Assembly (NCBI RefSeq): GCF_014203155.1
Contig: NZ_JACHIK010000007.1
Coordinates: 1-64,000 of the forward strand
Direction of reading: 5' to 3'
From: Shinella fusca
GTDB lineage: Bacteria > Pseudomonadota > Alphaproteobacteria > Rhizobiales > Rhizobiaceae
DNA: 64,000 nucleotides
Shown here: one piece after another, positions 7,740-18,441 of the stretch
Layout of the letters: each line of letters opens with the position of its first letter
Numbering within the stretch: the first letter of the stretch is position 1
The notes under the pieces: model-generated
Database searches by the model: none
What the model saw: only the letters and a program-made list of their open reading frames with translations
What the model was told of the DNA's origin: nothing
Position numbers and translations under genes: made by a program

Positions 7740-8717
7740 TTGACCACTCTCGCCAAAATGCGTGGACAAAAGGCCGGGGCGGAGCCGCGAGCAGGACCGT
7801 TCTCCTCAAGTCCACCGGCCTTCGAGCACATCATCACCGGCATCGACGAAAGTTTTCTCTGGCGCCTCGATGATTATCCGTGGGAGCGCAATGTCTGGAA
7901 CTTCCATCCCGAATTCGAAATTCACCTGATCCGCAAGGGGGCGGGCGTCGCCTTTGTCGGCGACTATATCGGCCCTTTTTCGGCGACCTATCTCACCGTG
8001 ATCGGTTCGGACCTGCCGCATGACTGGGTGACGATGATGCCGCCCGGCGAGGTCATCGAGGGGCGAGATCTCGTCGTGCAGTTCCACCCCGACCGCATCC
8101 GCGAGGCGACACGGCTTCTGCCGGAATTTGCGCAGCTCGGGGATTTCTTCGCCCGTGCCCAGCGGGGACTCGTCTTCAACGGCGAGACGTTGATAAAGGG
8201 CGCGGATATCATCGAGCGCATGGGAGCAAAAAAGGGTGTTGCGCGTCTGGCGCTTTTCCTGCAACTGCTCGATCTTCTGGCCAGCTCGGCGGAGTACGAG
8301 GTGCTGTCCTCGCCGGAATATTCACCGAAGCTCGATGCCGAAACGCTCGATGCGCTCCAGCGCGCGCTCGTCTTCATCTATCGTAATTTCGCGACCGATA
8401 TCCGCCTGTCAGATGTCGCCGACCTTGCCGGCATGAGCGAAAGCGCCTTTTCCCGCTTCTTCAAGAAGAACACCGGCAACACCTTTACCGACCATGTCAA
8501 CAAGCTGCGCATCTGGCAGGCTTGCAAGCTTCTGGCCGAAACCGACATGCCGATCACCGATATCTGCTTCGAGGTCGGCTACATGAACATATCCAACTTC
8601 AACCGGACATTCCTGCGCCAGCACCGCATGACGCCGTCCGCCTATCGACGGCTCACGCCGCAGCGCCGTGCGCAACGCGACGATCATCCTGCCATCGATG
8701 AAACCTTGCGCAGATAG
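7740..8717 (+). CDS. AraC family regulator of the carbohydrate ABC operon
   Basis: A 325-aa protein with an N-terminal cupin-like sensor half (HPEFEIHLIRKGAG) and a C-terminal AraC double HTH at about residues 215-310; helix two of the second HTH is in the GYMNISNFNRTF stretch. The TTG at 7740 is chosen because GGAG sits 6 nt upstream; an upstream in-frame TTG at 7719 lacks one. It lies just before, and on the same strand as, a sugar/polyol uptake operon and is probably its activator. Inverted repeats at 8802-8834 in the gap are candidate sites. Confidence 0.9.
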   Translation: MTTLAKMRGQKAGAEPRAGPFSSSPPAFEHIITGIDESFLWRLDDYPWERNVWNFHPEFEIHLIRKGAGVAFVGDYIGPFSATYLTVIGSDLPHDWVTMMPPGEVIEGRDLVVQFHPDRIREATRLLPEFAQLGDFFARAQRGLVFNGETLIKGADIIERMGAKKGVARLALFLQLLDLLASSAEYEVLSSPEYSPKLDAETLDALQRALVFIYRNFATDIRLSDVADLAGMSESAFSRFFKKNTGNTFTDHVNKLRIWQACKLLAETDMPITDICFEVGYMNISNFNRTFLRQHRMTPSAYRRLTPQRRAQRDDHPAIDETLRR

Positions 8718-8801
8718 TCCGTATTTTTTGCAATGCAACATAGTGGTTCGCATTAAAGTATAGATTGGCTGCAACAGACACGCTAGTTTCCACAACTCCC
8801 A

Positions 8802-8834
8802 CGCATAGTATGCGTTTTAGCGAAGATACTCGCT
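8802..8834. promoter_or_regulatory. Two inverted repeats before the ABC operon
   Basis: CGCATA-G-TATGCG (8802-8814) and AGCGA-AGATAC-TCGCT (8819-8834) lie back to back, 70-100 nt before the binding-protein start at 8904. They are candidate binding sites for a regulator of this operon. AraC proteins more often use direct repeats, so the link is only inferred. Confidence 0.4.
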
Positions 8835-8903
8835 GACAGATCGGTGCCGGCCACGAGGAGGTCGTGCCGCGCCGGCCAAAGATACCTTGAGGGAGGTTCA
8901 CCC

Positions 8904-10181
8904 ATGACATCCGTGAAGACGCTCGTTTCGAGCATCGCCTACGCATGCCTTCTTGCCAGTTCCGTCTCGTCCGTTGTGCTGGCCGCCGAGTGCTCCGGCA
9001 CGATCCGCGTGCTTGCCCAGCCGCGCGACGGCCTGACGCTCCTGGAAAACTACAAGGACGAGTTCGCCAAGCTCTCCGGCGGCGCATCCTTCGAAATCGA
9101 CTATCTCAACGAGAACGACCGCCGCGCGAAGACCAAGGCGGATGCCTCGACCATCGGTAAATACAACGTTTACTACATCGACGAGGCGAACGTCGCGCTC
9201 TTCGCATCGGCCGGCTGGATCGCGCCGCTGATGGATTACTACCCCGCCGAATACGACTATGCCGATTTCGATCCCGGTCGCCAGAAGGTCGCGACCTATG
9301 ACGGCAAGGCATGGTTCGCGCCGCTGACAGGCGGCGGCGACTTGCTCGTTTACCGGAAGGACCTGCTCGAGGCCGCAGGCATCAAGCCGCCGACGACGCT
9401 CGACGAGATGAAGGACGCCGTGAAGAAACTGCATCAGCCGGACAAGGGGATTTATGGCATTGCGCTGCGCGGCCAGCGTGGCTCGGGCGCCAATGTCTGG
9501 CGCTGGATGCCCTACTTCAAGGGATTTGGCGGCGAGTGGTTCGACGGCAACGAACCGAAATTCAACAGCGAGGCCGCCGTCAAGGCGACGGAAACCTACC
9601 TGGAGCTTTTCAAGTATTCCGCACCCGGCACGCAGACCGGCGGATGGGATGAATCGGTCGGCGCCTTCACCTCCGGTCAGGTCGCAATGCTGGTCGAATC
9701 CACACCGCTCGTTGGCATGGCGATCGATCCCAAATCCTCGCAGGTTGCCGGCAAGGTCGGCTATCTGCCGCCCCCGACGCCGCTTACCGGCGGCGGTTAC
9801 GGCCACGGTCTCGCCATCGGCACGAAGGCCAATGCGGATGAGGCATCGAAGGCCTGCGCCGGCCTGTTCATCGCTTGGGCGACGTCAAAGGAGAATGAGC
9901 AGCGACGCCTGGAGGCCAACCAATTCAGCGAGCTGAACCGCACCAGCATCATGACTAGTGAGACCTTCGCCAAGCTCTACGGCCCCGATCTCGGTCAGGC
10001 GCTGGCTGACACGGGCAAGGTCACGGCCGTCAACTTTTGGCAGAGCCCGCTCTGGCCCGATCTCGGCGACCGCTGGGGCATCATCTTGGAAGAGCTGATC
10101 GCCGGTTCTCGCACGGACATCAAGGATGGCCTTGCCGAACTCGAAGGCTTCGCCAAGGACCTCGTTGCCCGCAGCCAGTAG
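8904..10181 (+). CDS. ABC transporter sugar/polyol-binding protein
   Basis: A 425-aa extracellular solute-binding protein family 1 member. Residues 1-27 form a Sec signal peptide (hydrophobic core ending SSVVLA). Mid-protein features are typical of the family: ...LTGGGDLLVYRKDL and the GQVAMLVEST region. It works in the periplasm and delivers ligand to the permeases that follow. GGGAGG lies about 8 nt before the ATG at 8904. The dehydrogenase in the operon suggests a sugar alcohol as ligand, which is inference. Confidence 0.93.
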   Translation: MTSVKTLVSSIAYACLLASSVSSVVLAAECSGTIRVLAQPRDGLTLLENYKDEFAKLSGGASFEIDYLNENDRRAKTKADASTIGKYNVYYIDEANVALFASAGWIAPLMDYYPAEYDYADFDPGRQKVATYDGKAWFAPLTGGGDLLVYRKDLLEAAGIKPPTTLDEMKDAVKKLHQPDKGIYGIALRGQRGSGANVWRWMPYFKGFGGEWFDGNEPKFNSEAAVKATETYLELFKYSAPGTQTGGWDESVGAFTSGQVAMLVESTPLVGMAIDPKSSQVAGKVGYLPPPTPLTGGGYGHGLAIGTKANADEASKACAGLFIAWATSKENEQRRLEANQFSELNRTSIMTSETFAKLYGPDLGQALADTGKVTAVNFWQSPLWPDLGDRWGIILEELIAGSRTDIKDGLAELEGFAKDLVARSQ

Positions 10182-10190
10182 CCTTCGAAC

Positions 10191-10230
10191 CGCGCGGCCG
10201 CCATCGCACTCCCGAGGCGGCGGCCGCGCG
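10191..10230 (+). terminator. Intercistronic hairpin (expression tapering)
   Basis: CGCGCGGCCGCC (10191-10202) and GGCGGCCGCGCG (10219-10230) form a perfect 12-bp GC stem between the binding protein and the first permease. It has no T-run. Such hairpins often stabilise the binding-protein mRNA and lower read-through, giving more binding protein than permease. Confidence 0.55.
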
Positions 10231-10247
10231 CTCCCGAGGAAAGATCC

Positions 10248-11111
10248 ATGACATCAAGAACCCGTCTGCCCACCATCTTCCTGGCGCCGCCGCTGCTCAT
10301 CCTCGCGGCGCTCGCCTTCGTGCCGACAGCCTATGCCGTCTACATTTCCTTCCGCAACCGCGAGCTCAGCCGGCCCGACGGCAGCTTCGTCGGCCTTGCC
10401 AATTATATCGATCTCTTCTCGGACCGCCGCTTCGTCAACGCCGTAGGCGTGTCACTGACCTGGGAGCTTGTCACCGTCACGCTGACGCTTCTCGTCGCCG
10501 TCGCGCTCGGCATCCTGCTCTTCGAATTCGCCTCGGCGCGCCAGCGGGCGGTGCTGACGTTAGTCTTCCTTGTACCGGTCATTCTGCCGCGCGTATCGGC
10601 GGCCTTCGTCTGGAAGTTCGCCTTCCATCCGCTCTACGGCATCGTTACCTATCCCTACAAGGCGATCACCGGCCAGCCGCTCGACCTGCTTTCCAACCCC
10701 GCGACGGCACTGATGACCGTGGCGCTGGTAGACGTGTGGCAATGGGGCTTGTTCTTCGCCGTCATCGTGCTGAAGCTCCTGGAAACCCTGCCGCCACAAC
10801 CCTTCGAGGCCGCGCGCCTCGATCATGCGCGTCCTTGGGAGATCTATCTCTACGTCGCGCTTCCCATGCTGAAGGCGCCGCTCATCTCGCTCACCTTCAT
10901 CAAGATGATCGAGTCGCTGCGCGCCTTCGACCTCATCTACGTCATGACCCGCGGCGGCCCCGGCATCACGACGGAAACGCTCGACATGTACGCCTTCTCG
11001 CAGGGCTTCATTGAATCCGGCCGCATCTCCTACGCCTCCGGCATGGCGGTGCTGATGATGCTGGCGACGACCGTCATCTTCACGGTGATCTGGAAGAGGG
11101 TAAAGCCATGA
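10248..11111 (+). CDS. ABC transporter permease (MalF type)
   Basis: A 287-aa inner-membrane protein with six helices. The cytoplasmic EAA loop, which contacts the ATPase, reads [17 protein letters not shown]; the usually conserved Gly seven positions after EAA is not present in its normal place, a small oddity. It pairs with the next permease, with which it overlaps by 4 nt (ATGA). Confidence 0.93.
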   Translation: MTSRTRLPTIFLAPPLLILAALAFVPTAYAVYISFRNRELSRPDGSFVGLANYIDLFSDRRFVNAVGVSLTWELVTVTLTLLVAVALGILLFEFASARQRAVLTLVFLVPVILPRVSAAFVWKFAFHPLYGIVTYPYKAITGQPLDLLSNPATALMTVALVDVWQWGLFFAVIVLKLLETLPPQPFEAARLDHARPWEIYLYVALPMLKAPLISLTFIKMIESLRAFDLIYVMTRGGPGITTETLDMYAFSQGFIESGRISYASGMAVLMMLATTVIFTVIWKRVKP

Positions 11112-11920
11112 CCGTCTCGCGTATCCTCGGCAAGACCGTGCTCTATCTCGCGGCCTTCTCCGCCGTCTTCCCCATGGTCTGGACGGCGATCAACGCCTTC
11201 AAGAACCGTGTGGATATCGTCACGCCGACGCCGCTCTTCATCTTTACGCCGACGCTCGACAATTTCGCCTATGTGCTCGGCCGGGAAAGCGTTGCCGCGG
11301 GCCTCGTCAATTCCCTGCTCGCCGCCGGCGGCTCGGTGCTGATCGGTGCGCTGCTCGGCCTGCCGGCCGCCTATGCGATCGCCCGCTATCCGAACCGCTG
11401 GTCGGCCGACATCCAGTTCTTCGTTCTGTCGCTGCGTTTCCTGCCGCCGGTGGCCGTAGCGATCCCGCTCATGGTGATCTGGCTCGATCTCGGCTTCTAC
11501 GACACCCTGACGGCGCTGATCGCCACCTATACTCTCCTGACGCTCGCGACCGTCATCTGGCTCGGCGTTCCCGCTTTCGCCCGCGTGCCGAAGGAGGTGG
11601 AGGAGGCCGCGCGCGTCGACGGCTACGGCCCTTATGCGGTGTTCTTGCTGATTGCGTTGCCGATTGCCATGCGCTCCCTCATCGGTGCCGTCGCCTTCGC
11701 CTTCGTGCTGGTCTGGAACGAATTCCTGATCGCACTGATGCTGACGACCTCGGATGCCAAGACGCTGCCGATCGTCGCCTCGGAACTCACCCAGCTCGGC
11801 CGCGACGTGCCTTGGGGCATCCTCAATGCCTCCGTCGTGCTGCTTTCCATCCCGCCGCTCCTGCTCATCGGTATCCTGAGCGGGCTCCTCAACAATGCGT
11901 TCAGGCGCAAGAGCAATTGA
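11108..11920 (+). CDS. ABC transporter permease (MalG type)
   Basis: A 270-aa partner permease with six membrane helices and a canonical EAA loop ([18 protein letters not shown]). It overlaps the first permease by 4 nt, and its stop codon touches the start region of the dehydrogenase, so the set is translationally coupled. Confidence 0.93.
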   Translation: MTVSRILGKTVLYLAAFSAVFPMVWTAINAFKNRVDIVTPTPLFIFTPTLDNFAYVLGRESVAAGLVNSLLAAGGSVLIGALLGLPAAYAIARYPNRWSADIQFFVLSLRFLPPVAVAIPLMVIWLDLGFYDTLTALIATYTLLTLATVIWLGVPAFARVPKEVEEAARVDGYGPYAVFLLIALPIAMRSLIGAVAFAFVLVWNEFLIALMLTTSDAKTLPIVASELTQLGRDVPWGILNASVVLLSIPPLLLIGILSGLLNNAFRRKSN

Positions 11921-11937
11921 TGACAGGACATATCTCC

Positions 11938-12981
11938 ATGCAGGCCTTGGTTCTCGAAGAGAAGGGCGTGCTTGCCCTTCGCGATATCGATCTCCCACTG
12001 GCCGTCGGTCCCGACGATGTGAAGATCGCGATACATACGGTCGGCATCTGCGGCAGCGACGTGCACTATTATACCCATGGCGCCATCGGCCCCTATGTGC
12101 TGCACGCACCCATGGTGCTCGGCCACGAAGCGGCCGGCACCGTCGTCGAGATCGGCGAGAATGTCCGCTCGCTTTCGGTCGGCGACCGCGTCTGCATGGA
12201 GCCGGGCATCCCCGATCTCGCCTCGCGTGCCTCCAAGCTCGGCCTCTACAATGTTGACCCGGCGGTCCGCTTCTGGGCGACCCCGCCCGTGCACGGTATT
12301 CTGGCCCCTCATGCCGTGCATCCCGCCGCCTTCACCTACCGCCTGCCGGATAGTGTGTCCTTCGCAGAAGGCGCGATGGTCGAGCCCTTCGCCATCGGCA
12401 TGCAGGCTGCCACCCGTGCCCGCATCGTGCCGGGCGATGTCGCGGCCGTCATCGGCGCGGGGCCGATCGGCATCATGGTGTCGTTGGCGGCCCTTGCCGG
12501 CGGCTGCAGCCGGGTGCTGCTCTCGGATTTTTCCACGGAGAAGCTGGCGATCGCCGCCGCCTATCCCGGCATTGAGGCGGTCAACCTGAACGAGACCGCG
12601 TTTTCCGCCGCTGTCGCGGCGGCGACAGCGGGCTGGGGCGCTGACGTGGTGTTCGAAGCCAGCGGTAGCGCAAAGGCCTTTGACGGGCTTTTCGACCTCG
12701 TGAGGCCGGGCGGCGCGGTCGTTCTGGTCGGCCTGCCGGTGGATGCCGTGCGCTTCGACGTGCCCGGGGCCATCTCCAGGGAAGTGCGCATTGAGACCGT
12801 GTTCCGCTATGCCAACGTCTTCCACCGGGCGCTCGAACTCATCGCCTCCGGCAAGGTCGACCTGAAGCCGCTGATCACGGGCACCTATTCCTTCGAGAAC
12901 AGTATCGCAGCCTTCGAGCGGGCGGTCGAGGCGCGACCGACTGACGTGAAACTGCAAATCCGCGTGCAGGAGGAGAACTGA
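11938..12981 (+). CDS. Zn-dependent polyol (xylitol/sorbitol-type) dehydrogenase
   Basis: A 347-aa medium-chain dehydrogenase. Catalytic zinc ligands are C38 (GICGSD), H63 and E64 (GHEAAG); the NAD-binding motif is GAGPIG. The structural-zinc cysteines of many alcohol dehydrogenases are absent: the segment after EPGIPD reads [15 protein letters not shown], as in bacterial xylitol dehydrogenases. It would oxidise the imported polyol to a ketose. The ATG at 11938 has AGGA about 9 nt upstream; the ATG at 11920 adds six residues. No kinase for the ketose is encoded in the operon. Confidence 0.88.
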   Translation: MQALVLEEKGVLALRDIDLPLAVGPDDVKIAIHTVGICGSDVHYYTHGAIGPYVLHAPMVLGHEAAGTVVEIGENVRSLSVGDRVCMEPGIPDLASRASKLGLYNVDPAVRFWATPPVHGILAPHAVHPAAFTYRLPDSVSFAEGAMVEPFAIGMQAATRARIVPGDVAAVIGAGPIGIMVSLAALAGGCSRVLLSDFSTEKLAIAAAYPGIEAVNLNETAFSAAVAAATAGWGADVVFEASGSAKAFDGLFDLVRPGGAVVLVGLPVDAVRFDVPGAISREVRIETVFRYANVFHRALELIASGKVDLKPLITGTYSFENSIAAFERAVEARPTDVKLQIRVQEEN

Positions 12982-12983
12982 GC

Positions 12984-14081
<1,098 letters not shown>

Positions 14082-14092
14082 TTGGACAGCAG

Positions 14093-14506
14093 TCAACTCT
14101 CGTTGCGCGCCGGGAAGTGTTCGACATGAATCTCCGCGGTGCGGCCGAAATAGACCACGCGGCGGCCCGTAAAGGAGACCATGTAACCCGCGCAGCCGGT
14201 CGCCTTGACCTTCTCGCAGAAGGCGGCATAGCCGTAGTCGGCGGGGTTTGCCTGGGCCCACCGTATGAGGACTTCGACCTTGTTGGCATCGAACGCAGGG
14301 GCGACCCTCCCGGATGAAGGAGGCATGTCCAGGACGATGCTGTCACCATCCGGCAGATAGCAAGTCCGGCTATTGCGACGGAAGTCGACGGCGTAGCCCT
14401 CGAAGCCGGCAGCGATTAGTTTTTCGACCGTCTCCGGAAAGCTCAGTCTTCCGTCGTAGGCAGCATCCAGACAGATTTTGGCAATGGAAATCCGTTCCGC
14501 GTCCAT
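14093..14506 (-). CDS. DUF1398 family protein
   Basis: A 137-aa cytosolic protein similar in layout to the YbcV/DUF1398 group (early EKLIAAGFEGYAVDF, late YMVSFTGRRVVYFGRTAEIHVEHF). The inner ATG at 14506 has AAGGA 7 nt upstream and is preferred to the one at 14521. It is downstream of, and 39 nt from, a MarR gene and is probably its target. Molecular function is unknown for the family. Confidence 0.8.
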   Translation of the reverse strand: MDAERISIAKICLDAAYDGRLSFPETVEKLIAAGFEGYAVDFRRNSRTCYLPDGDSIVLDMPPSSGRVAPAFDANKVEVLIRWAQANPADYGYAAFCEKVKATGCAGYMVSFTGRRVVYFGRTAEIHVEHFPARNES

Positions 14507-14545
14507 GGCGGTTCCTTTCATGTCAAGGTTGAAATAGGGCGGTTC

Positions 14546-14995
14546 TCAGTCCACCGGCGTTGCGTCAAGCCCGCGCCGCTCGGCGAGTATCTTCAGAATT
14601 CGGTTGAGGGTTTCGTGTTCTTCCCTCGTCAGGGTATCAAAGAACTCCGCATCGTTCTCATCGGCAAGCGCTGCAAGGACCGGGATTTTGTCCCGGCCCT
14701 CGTTCGTCAGGGACAGGCTGTGGGCGCGCTTGTCATCCTTGTTTTCCGTCCGCACGACCAATCCCTTCGCCAGCAATCGCTCCGCAAGTTTGCTGATCGC
14801 ACCTTTGGTCATACCCATCTTCTCGGCGAGGACCGACGGGGGCACTGGCTCTAAATCGTAGAGTGCCCGCATGAACGACCACTCGGCGACCGTAACATCC
14901 TGGCCAGCCACCTTCCGCGCAAACTCCTGCGACACTGCGTTCGATACCATCCGCATCCAGTACCCGGTGTGATCGGTCAGTCGTGAGGCATTCAA
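14546..14995 (-). CDS. MarR family transcriptional regulator
   Basis: A 149-aa winged-helix MarR protein: the recognition helix is in the AEKMGMTKGAISKLAERLL stretch (about residues 58-76), and the wing contains ENKDDKRAHSL. A 40-nt near-perfect palindrome at 15012-15051 in its promoter is a likely autoregulatory site. It forms a two-gene operon with the DUF1398 gene. Confidence 0.92.
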   Translation of the reverse strand: MNASRLTDHTGYWMRMVSNAVSQEFARKVAGQDVTVAEWSFMRALYDLEPVPPSVLAEKMGMTKGAISKLAERLLAKGLVVRTENKDDKRAHSLSLTNEGRDKIPVLAALADENDAEFFDTLTREEHETLNRILKILAERRGLDATPVD

Positions 14996-15011
14996 GGCGG
15001 TTCTCCATATA

Positions 15012-15051
15012 ATTGACTGGGAAACTACTTATAATAAGTTTCCTAGTCAAT
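15012..15051. promoter_or_regulatory. Long palindrome, probable MarR operator
   Basis: ATTGACT, GGAAACT, then AGTTTCC and AGTCAAT mirror each other over 40 nt around an AT-rich centre, 17 nt before the MarR start codon. MarR dimers bind such sites; two dimers could fit here. Confidence 0.7.
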
Positions 15052-15212
15052 GATATTCTTCGCAGTTCATGGCCGCCGTAAATCCCGTGTCGACAGCGGA
15101 TATGGCGGATCGCTTCGGAAGAGGTTTGGGAAAATCGATCGACGAGCGAGGGAACTTATCGTCGCGATCGTGGTTTTCCGCCGAGCCACCCGGCTTGAAC
15201 GAGGATAACATC

Positions 15213-15530
15213 ATGAAAAAACTTCTGTTTGCCGCCGCGCTCGTCGGCGCATCGACCCTTGGCGCCTATGCTCAGACCGCCACCGCGCCCGCCACCGACG
15301 GCGACACGCCGGCTGTCGCCACTCCGGACAGCAAGAACGCAACGGCCCCCGTCGAGGGCGCCAACAGCTTCACCGAGGATCAGGCCCGCGAGCGGATCGT
15401 CGAGGCCGGCTACGCCGACGTCGCCGGCTTGAAGCTCGACGACAAGGGCGTCTGGCGCGGCACCGCGATGAAGGACGGCAAGACCGTCAATGTCGCGCTC
15501 GACTACCAGGGCAACATCGTCGCCAACTGA
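15213..15530 (+). CDS. Secreted PepSY-like protein
   Basis: A 105-aa protein with a Sec signal peptide (MKKLLFAAALVGASTLGAYA, cut after residue 20), a Thr/Ala/Pro-rich linker and a C-terminal PepSY-like module (EDQARERIVEAGY ... YQGNIVAN). It is expected in the periplasm. Start ATG at 15213 follows GAGGA. It is 19 nt upstream of a stress-protein gene and likely co-transcribed. Function unknown. Confidence 0.8.
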   Translation: MKKLLFAAALVGASTLGAYAQTATAPATDGDTPAVATPDSKNATAPVEGANSFTEDQARERIVEAGYADVAGLKLDDKGVWRGTAMKDGKTVNVALDYQGNIVAN

Positions 15531-15549
15531 TACAATCGGAGGAACTTCC

Positions 15550-16143
15550 ATGAAAACCGTAACCGGCCTTTTTGACGATTACTCGGACGCACGTTCGGCA
15601 GTCAGCGCGCTCGAGGCGCGCGGTGTGCCGTCGAGCGAGATCAGCATCGTGTCGAACAATGCAGACGACCGCTACACCAGGGACACCAATGCCGCCGAAG
15701 GGGCGGGCACGGGTGCCGGCATCGGTGCAGCCGTCGGCGGTGTCGGCGGCCTCCTTACAGGCCTCGGCATCATGGCGATCCCGGGCGTCGGCCCGGTTGT
15801 GGCGGCGGGCTGGCTGGCGGCCACCGCGGCAGGCGCCGCAGCCGGCGCTGTCGCCGGCGGCGCGGCGGGCGGCCTGATCGGGGCGATGACGGAATCCGGC
15901 GTCCCCGAAGAGCATGCCCATGTCTATGCCGAGGGGGTTCGCCGCGGCGGCACGCTCGTCACGGCGCGCGTCGATGACGGCCTTTATGCCGAAGCCGAGG
16001 CGATCCTGCGCCAGTCGAGCTGGGTCGATCCGGACGCTCGCCGTGCAGTCTATGCCGAAGAGGGATGGACCCGCTTCGACGACACGCTCGATCCCTACGG
16101 CCCGGCCGAGATCGAGAAGGAGCGCCTTCGCTACAGACGGTAA
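15550..16143 (+). CDS. General stress protein (GSP17M/YflT-like domain, glycine-zipper)
   Basis: A 197-aa protein. Residues 1-40 match the YflT/GSP17M-like fold (TVTGLFDDYSDARSAVSALE). The centre (about residues 57-120) is a Gly/Ala-rich hydrophobic glycine-zipper, so it may associate with membranes. The tail is acidic and ends ...AEIEKERLRYRR. Start ATG at 15550 has GGAGGAA upstream. Usually induced by stress in related bacteria (family knowledge). Confidence 0.82.
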   Translation: MKTVTGLFDDYSDARSAVSALEARGVPSSEISIVSNNADDRYTRDTNAAEGAGTGAGIGAAVGGVGGLLTGLGIMAIPGVGPVVAAGWLAATAAGAAAGAVAGGAAGGLIGAMTESGVPEEHAHVYAEGVRRGGTLVTARVDDGLYAEAEAILRQSSWVDPDARRAVYAEEGWTRFDDTLDPYGPAEIEKERLRYRR

Positions 16144-16887
16144 GGCCTTCTGGGGGCCGGCGGCAAGGGACAACACCGTCCGACAGCCGCCGGCTCCTTG
16201 CCCCAAAGCGTGGGCGGATGGGCCGACGTTCGACCATACCCGCCGCTGATATTCGTTCCCTCCTGAAAAGGTGTTGTGCGCTTTGCGAGAAAATCTCGGA
16301 TGCGACAGGCCGCGATGAAGTGCCGGAAAGCCTGTTTTGCCTGCATTTTCTTGAACGCCGGGCTTTTGCGGATCGAGGATGCGAATGCCGAGGCAAGCGC
16401 CAGAAGCCAATGCAGCGCTCGCGCCCGCTTGACAGATTTCCCGAACTGAATGCAGTTTGATCATAACGTAGGTGCCAACCTGACGAGAATGCCCCGTTCA
16501 ACGCATGTTGATGACGATCCGGAGTTCGCAACTCCTGGAACAGGGTCCTGGCGAAACTGACGGAAATGTCGGTTCAACTATGGAGCTGGTGGGGTATGAG
16601 GGAAAATATTCTCCTTCCTGAACAATTTTGCGTCGAGTACGCCCGGAATATTCGTTCCGTGCGGCTTCGGCTCTTCCGTTGCTGTCGCGTTGGCTGCGGC
16701 CAAGTCGCCATTGCGATGGGGCAGCCGGTCTCCCGCACGCCCGCTGCCGGGCGCATCCGGCCACGTTATCCGTTCCAGGCATGAGCTCGGCTCCGGCATG
16801 GGCATATGCCCCGATGGCCATGCCGCACGCCTGATGGAGAGGGGCGCAATCCAAGCGAAACGCTTGCAAGGTAGGGAGGAGTTTACC
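16144..16887. other. 744-nt gene-free gap before the purine permease
   Basis: No intact coding region is convincing here. It contains a 9-bp terminator-like stem, GCCGGCGGC (16156-16164) with GCCGCCGGC (16186-16194), after the stress gene. Nearer the permease there is a stem CGGCATGG (16794-16801) with CCATGCCG (16818-16825) enclosing the palindrome GCATATGC. The latter lies in what should be the permease leader and could be regulatory. No known purine riboswitch core was recognised by eye. Confidence 0.5.
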
Positions 16888-18360
16888 TTGGCACATGCAG
16901 ACGAGGAAATTGCAGCCAACGCATGCCCGGAGGACGAAAAGCTCGGCATAGGCGCCAACCTGGCCTATGGGCTGCAGCATGTCCTGACGATGTATGGAGG
17001 CATCGTCGCCGTTCCGCTCATTCTCGGGCAGGCGGCCGGGCTGGACACCGGCGGGATCGGTCTCCTGGTCACGGCCTCGCTCTTCGCGGGGGGCCTTGCC
17101 ACCATCCTGCAGACGATCGGCGTGCCGTTCTTCGGCAGCCGCCTGCCGTTGGTGCAGGGCGTCTCGTTCTCCGGCGTCGCGACGATGATCGCGATCTCGG
17201 GCAATGGCGGCATTCCGGCCATCCTCGGGGCGGTCATCGCCGCCTCGGTGATCGGCCTCCTGATCACGCCGGTCTTCTCGAAGATCACCCGCTTCTTCCC
17301 CCCGCTCGTCACCGGCATCGTCATCACCACCATCGGCCTGACATTGATGCCGGTCGCGGCATTCTGGGCGATGGGCGGCAACAGCAGCGCGCCCGATTTC
17401 GGCAGTACAGCCAATATCCAGCTTGCGGCGGTGACGCTCACCATCGTGCTGCTGCTCAGCAAGCTCGGCAGCGCCTCGATCTCGCGGTTGTCCATCCTGC
17501 TTGCGCTCATCATCGGCACGGGCATCGCCTACGTGCTCGGCATGACCGACTTCTCGCAGGTTGCGAACGGCCCGTTCTTCGCCGCGCCCGCGCTCTTCCA
17601 CTTCGGCTACCCCACCTTCGAGATCGCCGCCATCATCTCCATGTTCATCGTGATCATGGTGACACTGGTCGAGACCTCGGCGGATATCCTCGCCGTCGGC
17701 GAGATCGTCGGGACGAAAGTCGACGCCCGGCGGCTCGGGGACGGTCTGCGCGCCGACATGCTCTCCAGCATCGTCGCTCCCTTCTTCGGCTCCTTCACCC
17801 AGAGCGCCTTTGCCCAGAATGTCGGCCTGGTCGCCGTGACGGGAGTGAAGAGCCGCTATGTCGTGGCGACCGGCGGTCTCTTCCTGGTCGCTCTCGGCCT
17901 GCTGCCGGTGATGGGCCGCGTGGTCGCGGCGGTGCCGAGCGCCGTCCTGGGCGGGGCCGGGATCGTGCTTTTCGGCACGGTGGCGGCCAGCGGCATCCGC
18001 ACGCTGTCCAAGGTCGATTACAACAACAACATGAACCTGGTGATCGTCGCGACCTCGATCGGCTTCGGCATGATCCCGATCGCCTCGCCGGGCTTCTACG
18101 AGCAATTCCCGGCCTGGGTCGCGACGATCTTCCATTCCGGCATCAGCTCCGCGGCGCTGATGGCGATCGCTCTCAACCTCCTGTTCAATCATCTGAGGGC
18201 CGGCAATTCCGATCAGCCGTCCGTGTTCGCCGCGGCGGCCGAACGGACGATCCGCTACCAGGACATCGCGCGTCTGCACGACGGCGACTATTTCCTGAAC
18301 GGCAAGCTCTACGACGCGAAGGGCCTTGAGATCCCGATGATCCCGGAAGCCGCCCACTGA
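16888..18360 (+). CDS. NCS2 family purine permease (xanthine/urate type)
   Basis: A 490-aa inner-membrane protein with about 14 helices of the nucleobase-ascorbate/UraA fold (PF00860). The region VTLVETSADILAVGEIVG carries the conserved Glu of helix 8. The TTG at 16888 is the start because AGGGAGGAG lies 6 nt upstream; the upstream extension is unlike any permease. Similarity is to xanthine/uric acid permeases rather than the AzgA type. A CDA-fold deaminase gene follows, and a purine-degradation cluster lies 10 kb away. Confidence 0.9.
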   Translation: MAHADEEIAANACPEDEKLGIGANLAYGLQHVLTMYGGIVAVPLILGQAAGLDTGGIGLLVTASLFAGGLATILQTIGVPFFGSRLPLVQGVSFSGVATMIAISGNGGIPAILGAVIAASVIGLLITPVFSKITRFFPPLVTGIVITTIGLTLMPVAAFWAMGGNSSAPDFGSTANIQLAAVTLTIVLLLSKLGSASISRLSILLALIIGTGIAYVLGMTDFSQVANGPFFAAPALFHFGYPTFEIAAIISMFIVIMVTLVETSADILAVGEIVGTKVDARRLGDGLRADMLSSIVAPFFGSFTQSAFAQNVGLVAVTGVKSRYVVATGGLFLVALGLLPVMGRVVAAVPSAVLGGAGIVLFGTVAASGIRTLSKVDYNNNMNLVIVATSIGFGMIPIASPGFYEQFPAWVATIFHSGISSAALMAIALNLLFNHLRAGNSDQPSVFAAAAERTIRYQDIARLHDGDYFLNGKLYDAKGLEIPMIPEAAH

Positions 18361-18441
18361 GGCTTTCATCTTAACCACACGGCCCGGGTCGAGCTGGCTC
18401 TCGATCCGGCCATCCTTTCCCGCGACGTCCAAGGAGACAAA

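Noticed and set aside
15487-16464. Minus-strand frame opposite the stress protein
   Set aside because: Antisense to a gene with clear domain and ribosome site; low-quality composition.
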